Part shown: piece after piece, positions 11,994-23,918 of the stretch
Layout: the number at the start of each line of letters is the position of its first letter
How positions within the stretch are numbered: position 1 is the stretch's first letter
Assembly (NCBI GenBank): GCA_947179485.1
Contig: OX359246.1
Location: forward strand, 6,882,001-6,946,000
Direction of reading: 5' to 3'
Length of the DNA stretch: 64,000 nucleotides
Origin: Allacma fusca
Taxonomy: Eukaryota > Arthropoda > Collembola > Symphypleona > Sminthuridae
The notes under the pieces: generated by a model
What the model saw: the letters and a program-made list of their open reading frames with translations, nothing else
Told to the model about the DNA's origin: nothing
Databases searched by the model: none
Made by a program: the position numbers and the translations under genes

Positions 11994-12273
11994 ATGATAA
12001 GTACACTATTGGTTTTGTTGATTGTTTTAGCCATTGGTTGGACTTATTTGGAAAAGCGAATCAAGAAATTCCCCCCAGGTTAGGCCACATTTTTTAACAG
12101 AATTTCCTCATAAGACAAGAGAATTCTCAGTTATTGTAATTTAATGGCTTAGGCCCTATCGGGTTACCTTTGTTGGGTCACCTTCCACTACTCGGAAAAT
12201 ATCCTTGGAAGACATTATGGCAGTGGAGGACAACTTACGGGCCTGTTATTGGGATTTAGTTTGGTAGTTACAG

Positions 12274-14201
12274 GTATGTATATTGTAGCCATTTGGTTTT
12301 TTGTGTAAATTTTCAATGAAAATGGAAAGTCAAAACTTGGGGGATTACGAATGATTTCTGTTAGATAAGACGTTCCGTTAAATTTTCGATTTTTAACAAT
12401 TAAAAGACCAATTTGTGAGGAGAGGACTTTGGAACACGCTAATTCAGTATTTCTCCTAATAACCCTGTGAATCTGTAAAATTTCAAGCCGTTCTTAAATT
12501 ACTGTTTTTATATTTAATCGTTCACTCGTGTTACAAACTCGAAATATATTGGCTTGTACCTCATAATTGGAAGTTTTGAACTCGAATGAACAATACTTTT
12601 ATGTAGCAATAGAGTATCAAGTTGTCGGGCTTTTCGTTGAAAAATATATTGTATATAAGAGAGTACGACGTTTTCTAATATAGGCCTAACACAGAATGGC
12701 AGGATATATGACCACATATATTGCCAGTCAAAAATAACAATAGTAATAATGATAATTCGGTCATTTTACATTTAGAACAACAATAATTTTAAGTATTAGG
12801 AATATTAATCTCGAGAGAAACACATCTCTCGTAGCCATGAGGCCCAAAGGCTTCACTCGGCACAAACAGGCAAATAATAAAGTGTAGCTCGATCATTTTA
12901 ACATGTATTCTATTTGAGCCCAAGATACTAAGAATGCGTTTAGGAGGGAAAGTGGAAGCTTAGTTTTCATCAGTTTATATTTGTATCTGCTTTAAGATTC
13001 AGACAGAATTTCTTACATGTAACGCCAAAATTCAGTTCTACAGATAAGATGAAAACAAAAAAAAATACTTTGATTTCAGTAAAAGCTGTGGCACGCAAAA
13101 TCTTAGTTATTTTTTCCGGGGCAACAACATTACTTACCTTTAGTGCCATATTTATTTCCCCAAATAAGAAAACCTCGAAGTACTATAATAGTTCCCGGTG
13201 CACGACGTCTGTCCCCAATAAAAAAGAACTGGGCGATTATGCGCTCCACGTTTTCCTCACAAAACGCATTAGGGGAAAGCATTGTTTTCGTTTTTGACAC
13301 TCATATGTGCAGTAAAATATTATAAAGTAATTCCATTATATCCTCCTTCATTCCACAAAGTTCATTTTGGAAAGCCAAGCCGTAATTCCTCAACAACAGG
13401 GCATTTAAAACGTGTACTAAATTTGACACATAATATATAGATTAAATAATTATTTTGTTATGGTCATATTTTGGAAATCATTTCGGTGATTCGCAGAACA
13501 AATTCAAATTGTTCTTCGTTTATTTAACTGCGGTACCCTTATTTGTTGACAAAGGATTTTTTACGCTGAAAAAACCAATTTTTCATTTCAAATTCCAAAA
13601 GTTTAAACTTACTGCTTACACAACATTTTAAACATTTATTTTTTGGATAATGACTTTTTTAAGTTGAATGCCTCAAATGACTGATATTTCCACAACATGG
13701 TATTTGCTGTATTTTTATTAACATGTTTCCTCCATATAAGCTGGACGTTTTCTTTTTTACAACGATTTAAATTACGACAGCCCGCTTAAAGTATACAACC
13801 ACAAATGCATGTATTTGTATTGAAATTCTATTTCATTAGAGCATTTGCAGACCATATTTACTCGTGCTAAAACAATTGTTTATATAATATATAAATTCTC
13901 TCTTGGAAATACAAACTGGTCAATTGACCACAGTTTTACCCACACCAGGTTATTGCTCTCGCATCTCTTGATAACCCATGTTTCTTAACATGTGTGATTG
14001 TAAACTATCCATTGACTTTTTATTATTAAAGAGATATTGAACCTTAGTCAATTTAAAGTTACTCATCACGCTGAAAGATATGCGGAATACATTTGGAGCT
14101 ATGCTCTCATTTTCACGCGGAAACTCTCACAATTGCATTGTGTAAAGCATGAGCTAATCGAATATAAACGTAAGTAATTGACAGTTGTACTTTTGCATTA
14201 G
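12274..14201. other. intron 2 of P450 pseudogene A
   Basis: A 1.9-kb intron, much longer than the others of this gene, so it probably holds old insertions. I see no terminal repeats. The short frames at 13049-13325 overlap each other and have no family resemblance. Confidence 0.5.
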
Positions 14202-14359
14202 AACCATCGTAATCAATGATGCCAGACTTATACGTGAAGCCATGAATATGAATGCTTTTGCGGGACGACCCAAAGTAAGCATTTTCACTTCCAGATCCAA
14301 CGATGGGATACCGCGAGGTTAACGTTACTCTTACTTCTACTTAATTATAGTATTCAAAG

Positions 14360-15156
14360 TAGACATGTCAACTACGGTATCGTAGTACGGTAATACCGTA
14401 ATTACCGTAAAAAATTTAGGTACGGTTTAGGTACGATAATTCTTGGTTTTTTGAAGCGATATCGTAACTCCATACGATATCGTCAATCCAGCGGAAGGCT
14501 CATAAAATTGTGTTGTTACATACTCGAATTTTCATTAAAAAGAGTTAAACTCAAAAATTCGTTCGACAATAAAGACTGCGTAGTGTCAATATGGAAAAAA
14601 CTTAATCGTACTGATTATTTAGAATCTAAACCAAGTCGTGCGTCTAGTAATTCAAGTGTTTGGAGTCATTTTTTGAGTCGGTCTGACGGCATGATGGCAC
14701 TTCACCTGTTATAAGAAAGAGATGGGAAGTCACTTCCTAAATTAATATAAGTACGACCGAATTCGGTAAAGATTTAGTTTAGGAAAAATTGCTAGAAGAT
14801 AGATCGAAGAATTCAGTATCGTTTTCTACAATTTATGATTTTCATATTTTTCATACGAATGTAAAAAATGAAATTTGATTTTTTTTTAAACTAGCTTACT
14901 TTATAAGGAATTTCTGCACATTTAATACTCTCACATTAAGTGACATCAAAGACGCTAAACTGATTAATGAATAACTGATGTTGGAATTTTTCCTTCATAT
15001 CTTTACACACATACCATAAAAATCAACTTATATTCGTGTTTTTACCATAATCGGATTAATTTACGATACCGTACCTTAAAAATATTACCGGAGTTTTTCC
15101 ACTTTACGGTAACGGTAATTACGGTATTTTAAACAAGAACGGTATGAACATGTCTA
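14360..15156. mobile_element. non-autonomous hAT element with BED-finger remnant
   Basis: Terminal inverted repeats TAGACATGTCAACTACGGTA (left) and the complement of ACGGTATGAACATGTCTA (right) are flanked by a perfect 8-base target duplication ATTCAAAG (14352-14359 and 15157-15164). The 8-base duplication defines hAT-type insertion. Subterminal regions are dense in TACGGTA/TACCGTA words. An open frame at 14451-14714 includes SSVWSHFLSRSDGMMA, which resembles the start of a BED zinc finger (the N-terminal DNA-binding part of hAT transposases), but the catalytic part is absent. P450 copy B has the same intron with ATTCAAAG present once (38123-38130): this is the empty site. Confidence 0.9.
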
Positions 15157-16612
15157 ATTCAAAGAAACGTAAGTAACATTCACAGTAACTCTGTTCGTTC
15201 AGGCGTGGCTTCGACAGATGGCTCTCAATGGATCGAACAACGCAGGTTTATAATTAAGCATTTGAAGGATTTTGGTTCTGAAACAAAATCCACTGAAGCC
15301 AAAATACAGCACGAAGTCTACGAGCTACTAAAATGCCTGCGGGCAAGGGAAGGACAACCAATTCAAGTGAAAGGGTATTTTGCCACTGCAGCCCTCAACA
15401 CCTTGTGGAGTATTATATTCAGCAGCACACTGAACCATGATGACCCAGATTCGTTAAAAGCTATTCGTGGCTTAATATCGTATGTTGTCTTCTAAAGATT
15501 GATCTAATTTTATTAGTTGGGATAGAGCAACCACAGGAACGGTAGTAATTTTATTTCGTTAAAAATTATGTTCGTTGTATACCAGAGAGTTACTGATGCA
15601 TTAAATTTTGTAACTTTGTTCGTTCGGATAACTTTTCAAATATTGTATAACAAAATAGAATGAAGGAAGTGACTTATTTATTGAATATTTTACCTAAAAT
15701 GGATATTGTTTAATATGAATGATTTAATTTCGTTACTTTCTATCTAAAGAATTCTGGATCAACCCGATTCTGCAACCCTATCGTTCTTCGTACCATGGAT
15801 AGCCAAAATATTTCCCAGGATGTCGGGGTTTGAAACAATCCTTAAAAGTTTCGCAATAGTAACTTCCTTTTTGCGAAAGCAAATTGCTATGCATAATTTA
15901 AACTACGTAGATAATCAACCTAGAGACTTCGTAGATGCATTTACAGATAAGGTACATACAACCACCGACCTTAGTTCCAGTTTTCACGCTGGAAATGACG
16001 TAATGATTCAGACCCTGATGGATATGTTCGGTGGAGGAGCAGAAACAACAAGCAATATATTATCATGGTTATGCGCTTATGTGATCCATCACCCGCAGGT
16101 GCAAAGAAAATTGCAAAATGAAATCGACGATATCATAGGGCGAAACCGGGTTCCCAACTTGACTGATCGTTCCTTCATGCCTTACACTGAAGCGGTTATC
16201 AATGAGGTCATGCGGGTTTCCAGCATACTTCCCTTAGGGCTTTTTCACAATGCGACTGAGGACGTCGAGTTCCACGGTTTCTTTGTACCGAAAGATACGA
16301 TGATAATTCCCAACCTGTATGGTATCCATTTTGATAAAGCAATTTGGGGAGATCCGGAAAACTTCCGACCCGAAAGGTTCATAAATGCAAACGGCAAATT
16401 CATGAAGAATGAGAATGTGTTACCGTTTTCCACTGGAAAGCGCATGTGCGTAGGTGAAGGTTTGGGGATGGACGAATTGTTTGTTTACTACAAACTTGTT
16501 TCAAACGTTTTCTATGTCGGCATCTGGAGACTTACCGAGTTTAGAACCTCGTTTGGGATTGGTATTAGCGCCGCAGCCATTTGAAATTATTTTAAAAGCA
16601 CGTCTCGAATAA

Positions 16613-18220
16613 ATCATAAATAATTCATATTTTGGTCAATTACGTGGTTTTGGTAGACGATATAGTAATAGGGAACCATCCGGGCTTGTTGTAAACAAAC
16701 ATTTAAAATAAATATATCGGTTGTACATGTTTTGAATTTTCTACTCTATATATACACCCATATAGTATTAGTTCTCCCGATCTAATTGGCAAACCTTTAA
16801 TGATGCATATTTACACATGTTGAAAACAGCCTTACATGACCACCATCAGACAGTTTCTAGCGTCTTTGTTCCCTGATCCCATGGGGGGCCAAAAATGTTA
16901 AAATAACTTGCTAATACTTACATACATATTTACATACAAACGTGAAAAGTTGATATCAGCTTCTAAAATTTTGACCTTACATTGTTTGCTATTGTTATTG
17001 CCATATTCATTCAGTAATTAAGTTTTATTGATCTAGATACTGAAACTCAGTAATTAACTATGTGTATCCAATACATGCAGTAACTGGATAGTACATATTA
17101 CTCAAATGTGGTAAATGAACCGTGAACAACAATCATATCAACGATCGTAGTGTTAAGGGGTACAACCCTAGCACCAGGTATAATTCAAAGATATGCGTAA
17201 TGGTGATTGCTGACAGTGGCTCCCACATCCCATACACTGATGGGTCAATTAAAAATGGCTGCGCTCCAAACAAATAGCGGGATCTCTGAAGGGTAGGTCA
17301 TGAACTTTTAAGCTAGATGCTTTTCTTTAATGCAGTAGCTGTCAAACTAGTCCCAACAAAACTCAAATCTTCGGCAAATTGTACTAGCCAAATCACCACC
17401 TCCTGAACATTTAGGATCTTCGAATACCTCTACAGCTTGCTTAAAAAAGACTCGTACTATTTTCTCATTATATTCGCCCGGGTTTCCAGCAACTTCAGAA
17501 TTGAGGCACTGGTGAGTATTGTCATCAAATTGTCTTGGAACGATCTCTTCTGCATTTCAATGTCCTCCTGTTTTGCAATTCCATCACTGCGCTCTTGAAA
17601 TTTGCGGAATCCGGGAACGCATTTTCTACGCTGAGTTGAGCAATTTTTGTGCGTATAAAATTAATTGGACGAAAGTAATATCCCTCTGGTTTAAGTTTTT
17701 GAGAATCGATTTCTGTATGATTTGAGTTACAAATACCTTTGCTCTGTTTTATTCTTGTCGTTGTTATGGCTTCAGCTTATGCCGTTGTTTGTTGAATGTT
17801 GTTTGTTCCTTGATATTTTCGGTATTAAATGCTTTGACTTGACGTTTCTAACTGTGATTTAATTAAATATCACAGCTTAAAATTTTGCAGGAGCAAAATT
17901 CTAGTTTGTAATCAATTTGTCCAAAAATTATTTATGGTTATTGCATTTGTTCTCTTCCAAACTCCTTACAGTCATTCAACAATCTCACTTAGTCAGAAGT
18001 ACCAAAACCCGTACTACTGTTTAATTGCAATAAAAAAAACCATGTCGTATTTGCAGAGACGTACCTGTGACTTCGACAAACTTACAAAATAAAATGTCGT
18101 GTGGGGAGTGTGTTTTATGCAAATAGTAAATTACTATTATTGAACGGTTATTTAAATTTTCGTGTTTAGACGAGTGTTGTTATTAGTAATTTGCATGTAA
18201 TATGGTTCCCAACCTAGCTA
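16613..18220. other. gene-free stretch after P450 pseudogene A
   Basis: AT-rich. Short frames near 17519-17725 lack splice context. Nothing supported. Confidence 0.4.
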
Positions 18221-18645
18221 AAAATCATTGTTACGCGATAATTCGAGGCTTCGCATAGGGTGGCGTCAGCAACGGACTCCAAATAGCATGAATTTTGAGT
18301 TTTGTTTTCGAAATTTCAGATTTGTTTTCTACAAATCAACCACATAAGCAATAGCCATTACTATTTACATACGAAATATTCACAAACAATTTCATTGAAA
18401 TATATTCAGTAGTTTCGGTGTTAACTCATTTGAAATAAAGTCCAAAATGTCAAGAATTTTTTTCTCAAGCACTATCCGGCCGATTTTAAACAAATACGAA
18501 TCCAGCCTAACTTTTGATACATGTAATGTACATACACATTTCATTGAAATCGGACCAGTAGTATTTGCGTAATCGTGCTGAAGGACGTACGAACGTAAGG
18601 ACAATGCTATTTTACTAGGGGGCTGAAGCCACCCTAAAAACGTTA
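18221..18645. repeat. dispersed inverted-end repeat, family R, copy 1
   Basis: It matches 29485-31018 once the hAT element in that copy is removed. Shared phrases include TTACGCGATAATTCGAGGCTTCGC at the left (here with small differences), CGGCCGATTT, TCATTGAAATCGG, and GGGGGCTGAAGCCACCC at the right. The ends are inverted to each other: GGGTGGCGTCAGC at left against the complement of GCTGAAGCCACCC at right, which suggests a DNA element of about 430 bp. Confidence 0.7.
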
Positions 18646-19534
18646 CATCTCTTATCTTGTATAATCCCTTCAGATTAAAACCCCGGGCAAGCAAAAATCC
18701 TTACTTACTTTGTTTTGAAACTTGAAATTTTTTTCACTTCAACCGTGTATTAGTTATGTTATAATACCTATTTTAGCAGGGTTCGCAAGTGGCTTGTATT
18801 GACCTAGAACGTATTTAGTAAAACCCGGTTCCAGCCAGCCTGGAGTAAATTTATTGGTGGAAACAATTGGTTAAAATTAATTTCGACCAGTCCAATCCAC
18901 TAGCCAAGAAACCTTGGTTGGAACCAAAACCATCCAGTGATATGGAAATTTAAATAACATGGGAAGAATTGACAAATACTGCTGAATGTGCACGTCTGTA
19001 AGTAGTGGAATCAACACTTAAATTTGAATCAACAATAATTTGAATCTTACAATAATGACTAAATCTAGATTGTTTGAGCACTAATTCCAGTGCTGAAATA
19101 TTTGAACGTTGCAACAGCAATGCTTTTCCCATCGTCAACCCGGGTTTTTAATACCACCTGACAAGCAGTCATTCTTGGGGTGGTCAACAATTTCTTCATT
19201 TTGTTTTTTCCCCATCGGTTCAATGCTGCTACCAACAAGTCCAATCACACTTACTTATACTATTCGTCTAATAATTATGGCATTTGAATTGATTCTGCCA
19301 TTGCCATGTCAGATATAAATAAGCTATAAAACAAGTATTTAACAATATCCTTGTTTGAACTTTTACCTCGATTTCCTTCTCTTCTTTAAAATGAAAGATT
19401 GTACAACAACGTGCTTTGTTTGTGCAAAAATGTTGTTTGTAGTGTAGTGGTAAGTAGTAGCATTTTTACCTTGACTAAGTCTTTAGAGTAGTGTAGTGGA
19501 AAATTGAATGGCCACCTATAGGATATAAGCATAC
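18646..19534. other. gene-free stretch
   Basis: No supported gene or RNA. Includes a locally GC-richer stretch with CCAGCCAGCC and CCAACCAAGG-type phrases at 18780-18950 that may be old element sequence. Confidence 0.35.
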
Positions 19535-22217
19535 AGACGAAAGAATTTTGATTGGAGTAAGTACCAATGTTTCCATTATCAATGTGTTTTGAGACGAGAC
19601 TAATTTCCTAAATGATCCCTCCAACGAACTTGACATTGAATTTTAATTTGCCAATTTAAGTTTCCAGATTTATCATCAAAATGAAACTTACGGGTCGAAT
19701 GTGTCAAATTTGAACGGAATGATGAAAAGCAAAACTGCAAGATTTGTGTTTTCAAGGGTTCCAGATAGATACGGAGTGAGAAAAAATTTGAGCTATAAAT
19801 TTCAACTATTAGAACTCACAGGCAAATTTGTTTTGCAGGAGAAAAAAAAATTGTTTTCTAAATTTAAACTATTTTTTGTCGTTAACATAGCAGTCTTCAT
19901 AATGAAAGGGAATTCATAGAGTGATAGGTAAATTATGCATGTTTTTAAGTATGAGCTAAATCCGTGTTTAATTCTTTAAAGGCTTGCAAGTCATTTTTAA
20001 ATCATTGAGAATTTCAAAAAAGGAAAACTCTGTTTTCTGCGGAATCATGGAACGCATTTGTTCCTTCATGGATTGAGATCTGGGCAGATTAAAAAAAACT
20101 GAATTTTGCAAAGTCAGAGACAGGCGGGAATCAACGTGAAAAAGGTATGAATTATTCTGGTGTGATGAGAAGATCTCTTTTAAGAGGATGTTATTTTTCC
20201 ATGAGGGAAATTATTTGGATTTGTAGATCTGCCCCCTTCATTTGCTGCAACTATTTTATAATTTTTATAAAAGTATACATAGGTGATAGTCTTATTTCCA
20301 ATTCTTGTTGAAAACCTTTGGAGAAAACATACGAGAGAGTTCATTATAAATTACAATATACAGTCCAAGTATGAAAAATTTTGGCCAAACTTGCTGCTAA
20401 GGATTTTTGAAATTAAGTATATTTATTATTATCCTATTCAAAATATTATGGAGCTTGTCATTTTGGAAGGTAATTTGTAAGATTTTTATTTGCCTTCAGC
20501 AGAATAATGATGACATGTAGGAGATTTGTTAATCTTAAGTAATTACTGTCACAAGATTACAGAGATGCATTTGATTTTCCCACTTAAATCATAAATTTTC
20601 GACTTATTTATAGGGAAACAATTTCTTGAGACAATTAAGTAATGCGATTCGACATTTTTCCGAAACTGTTTCCACGTGTTAAAACAAAATTCTGAGGGTT
20701 CATGGGCAAATAAATAGGGAAATCGTTCATTCCTCTTCTGAAAGATATAAATCCCAAAATCCACCTGTTATTATTCTCTTCCCGAGTAGAAATGACTGGT
20801 CAGATTTACGTCTGAAAATGGGAATTGACGTTAGTTGACGTTAAACTGACTAAGCTCAAATTTTTGGTCACAGATGCGATGTCCCATGAACGTCAATGAG
20901 ACTATCACAAATATTATCGCAATTCTCAACAAAAATACAACGTTCTTTTAACATCAGGACCTAACGTTAATCAATAGAACATTCACGACGTTTAGTTAAC
21001 GCAAAATCCCGGCGAAATAACGACAGCAACTATACCAATGGTTATATTTACGTAAACTTGACGTAAATAATAGTGCCTCCTAGCAATTGCCTTCTATAGA
21101 CCCATTACATACATACGTCAAGCCCGGTCGTTAATGCAACGTCAAATTTTGGTCAAACATAGTAAACTCGGCACATGCGTATTTACAAACTGGCCGAGAG
21201 CGCACTATAGTCAAAACTTTAAATGACTTGGCTCTGATCTGTTACTTTCCTGTAACTTCTAACAGCCAAAGATTACTTCTTTTCGTCAATTATTTCAGGT
21301 AAGCAAAACAAATTATTATTTTATATCAAAGTGTAAGTCGTGTGTATTATTTGAAGCTCACGAGTTTTATGATAACAGTTATTATTAGAATGTAAATACT
21401 AAATATGTCCCTGTTTATCAAAGGTAAGTAATTTTTAAATGATTATGGTTAAGGAAGTATGTACTTGTAAGGCAACGCTTAATGTTAGCTATTATTAATG
21501 TTGAAAGGTAGGAAACCCTAATATTTATTTGGAATAATTATAGGGTTTCAATTTGTGACAATTTTCAACATTTTTAATAACTGATAGTGTGTCGCCAACA
21601 CTATCAAGTATATCCCTACCATATCAACAATCAACATTCTTTCCAGCAAATAGTTTCTAATGCAGAAGGACAAATAAACAATAAATAATTTAATTGTGAA
21701 TTCAACGCAAATAATGTCCTCAAATATGATAATTAGTTGTAAGTTTTTAAAAGATGCAGATAATTAATTGTTGTACCTTTCTTTAAGTTGCAACTAAATC
21801 TAAAAGTGAAATATTTCTTATTTTCAGGTTTCATTTTGACGATCGGTGGGCAGAAATTTAGATTTGGAATCAGGAATACGGACAGAAGAATGCTGCGGAC
21901 AACTTTGAATGATGACTTTTTAACTATTTAATTATTTTTTTGGGATGGAATTTAATCAGTAAATTATATTTCAACCCACGTGAACAGGGAGGTTAAATTG
22001 CGTTGCATTAACGATAGTATTTGGCGTAAACCAGACGTTATTTCTATAGTTATCTTTTCGCAAGGTGGTGACGTTCAGCTGTCGTTGTCAGAGCGGACAT
22101 ATTGTATTCAGCTGGACGCCACAACCGGACTTTGTTCTGACCAATTGACGTTAATTTTTAACGTACTAATAACCGTGTACTGACTAAAATTTCTACTCGG
22201 GTTTCCTGTCCATTGGA
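19535..22217 (+). repeat. dispersed repeat, copy 2, split by an insertion
   Basis: Homologous to 3409-4735. The left part is 19535-20780 and the right remnant is TTTCCTGTCCATTGGA at 22202-22217, separated by the element at 20781-22201. Relative to copy 1 it lacks 21 bases after ATGAAACT (about 19688) and about 70 bases near 20570, and has some extra bases near 20240. Confidence 0.75.
20781..22201. mobile_element. 1.42-kb terminal-inverted-repeat element
   Basis: Begins CCCGAGTAGAAAT and ends ATTTCTACTCGGG, a perfect 13-base inverted pair. Comparison with copy 1 of the host repeat (empty site CTCTTTCCTG) shows that only TT is duplicated, so the target duplication is 2 bases at most. The inner sequence has many TTGACGTTA/AACGTCAA words near both ends and no transposase-length frame, so it is non-autonomous. 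The superfamily is unassigned. Confidence 0.85.
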
Positions 22218-22620
22218 ATCGTTATCTTCATTTGCAGTGGATGTAATGTGTCACACATCCCATATACCTGTAGATATCAAAACACTCTGCGGATAACATT
22301 ACATTAAGTTTAAAGTTCAAACTTCCTATAACTCCACTCCAATAACATGATTGTACAACAATATTTCGCTATACAATTAAATGCTTTTAATGCAATTAAA
22401 ACTAGGTTTTGTCGTACAAGAGCTGGAGCTCAACTACATTTTGGTGATAAGAGGTTTATAGCACTAATTTCAGTGAGACTCGACTGCATAATTAGATAAG
22501 TGGAAATTAGTCATTTTATTTCGCATTTGGAGTTTAGGATTGTGTCCTTTTGACTTTGAATTATATCTCCAACTCTGTGCACAGGGAGAATATTTGAGGA
22601 AGCTCTTCATTACTTTATAA

Positions 22621-23918
22621 ATGCTTCCTGAAATTTGTTTTCCATTAAATTATTTTGATTCCAAGTCTCAAGATATAATTTACTTGATACAATCTGGATT
22701 GTTCAGCATCTGCTTAAGAAAAACGGGTATGAAAATTCAGCAAAAGGATTAAAATTTCCGAGGGGTGATAATTTCCTTTCTCAAGATTCAGCTTCAGGGT
22801 GCAAGCTTAAAATGGAAATTAAATCGGACCCCAATGTGTACAAAATTATTAGCATGAGGGATGGCTCAGTCAGTAATTACAATTTTGAATACTTTCCAAC
22901 CCTAAATATTTTTATTAATTGAATTAGCTCCCCAGACTTCCTCTACTTTGTTTGGAATTTACTCGGAATGGTTTTTGAAAAATATGAATATTTTAATTAT
23001 ATTTTGACAAATATACAGTCCCTAGACGTACGAGGAGAGAAGTGTGGGAACGAAGTGGAAATCATCACATTTAAACACCACGGTGAATCAAATCAATGCT
23101 GGAAAGCTTCTTTGAAAGGTAATTAAAATTTTGAACAAATAAAATATGCGCATTTCCCAGATAAAAAAATATCCGTAATTTCGTTGTCTTGTCCAGAATC
23201 TGCTGCTCAGCCATTCCGGCATACGCATTTTTCTTGAAATTTATTCTTCAATAATTTTCATAGTTTAGTTATTATTGCAAATTGTAACACTATTATAAAC
23301 ATTATGCATGGAAATATTACAGGCAGCATAAATACATTCGGTGTAAATATACATAATTTTTTTTTGTTCCCTATAGACGGAGGCGTCGTGCTGTCCAGCC
23401 TTTTGCAAAATAAAGAAGACAAATTACTTCAAGTCCTGGAGGAAAATATTGATACGGGGAAGGTTCAAACTTACGTAAGGGCATTCTGATAAATTGGGTT
23501 GGAAAACTTATTGAAAAATCATAACTTTGGGGTGAAATCGAAGTGAAAAAAAATCAGTGAAAGTATTTGATCAAATCATAAGATTCAATATTTGGTGAAT
23601 GAATAGCATTTTATTTTCAAATTTCAGCATGAATTAAATTCTTTGAATCAAAAGTGGTACTTGGAGGACGTGAATAAAGCGGATCAAACCTTCGTTATTA
23701 AAAACTTATCCAGCAACAAATGCCTGCAGAACAATGGGTAGATTTTTCGGTCATTACATGAAAAAAATCGTAATTAAATTTTAAATAATGTGCTCCTCAT
23801 ATGTATCTGTATTTGGAATAGACGGGGGAAACAAGTGACCACGGCGGAACCTAACAACGTCTCTTCCCGCCATATTTGGAAAATTGAGCGGACTGATTTT
23901 CCTTCCCAGAAGTCATAA
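22621..23918 (+). CDS. beta-trefoil (ricin-B-like) lectin-domain protein
   Basis: Six exons: 22621..22726, 22798..22868, 23019..23118, 23377..23474, 23628..23737 and 23822..23918, with consistent phases (1, 0, 1, 0, 2) giving 193 aa. Diagnostic trefoil pieces are SLDVRGEKCGNEVEI, then HHGESNQCW in exon 3 (the classic LDV-G ... NQ-W repeat), and LNQKWYLEDV, then NLSSNKCLQN in exons 5 and 6, near the C-terminus (HIWKIE). These folds bind sugars on secreted or cytosolic proteins; the ligand here is unknown. Exons 3-6 are well supported. Exons 1 and 2 are less certain: exon 2 uses a weaker donor (GTCAGT), and exon 1 starts at the only phase-compatible ATG and shows no signal peptide, so another first exon upstream is possible. 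Confidence 0.6.

Larger units (their letters stand above)
11994..16612 (+). pseudogene. CYP2-clan cytochrome P450 pseudogene (copy A)
   Basis: Five exons: 11994..12078, 12153..12273, 14202..14317, 15203..15479 and 15750 to 16584/16612. Phases agree (1, 2, 1, 2) and would encode about 480 aa, normal for a microsomal P450. Visible parts: N-terminal membrane anchor, Pro-rich hinge (KKFPPGP), I-helix FGGGAETTSN, ExxR motif (NEVMR), PERF motif (FRPERF) and heme loop PFSTGKRMCVGE with its Cys. Two lesions break it. An in-frame TAG lies at 12257..12259, inside the conserved segment that ends FGSYR; copy B has TGG at that place. A one-base frameshift just before 16514 leaves the family C-terminus (EPRLGLVLAPQPFE, 16514-16612) in another frame, so the open frame ends at 16584 with an unrelated tail. 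The last exon has no introns where genes C1 and C2 have two. A hAT element occupies intron 3. The long open last exon shows that inactivation is recent. Confidence 0.85.

Noticed and set aside
14451-14714. Treating the 87-codon frame as a host gene
   Set aside because: It lies entirely within the hAT element and resembles the BED-finger start of a transposase; no independent gene.
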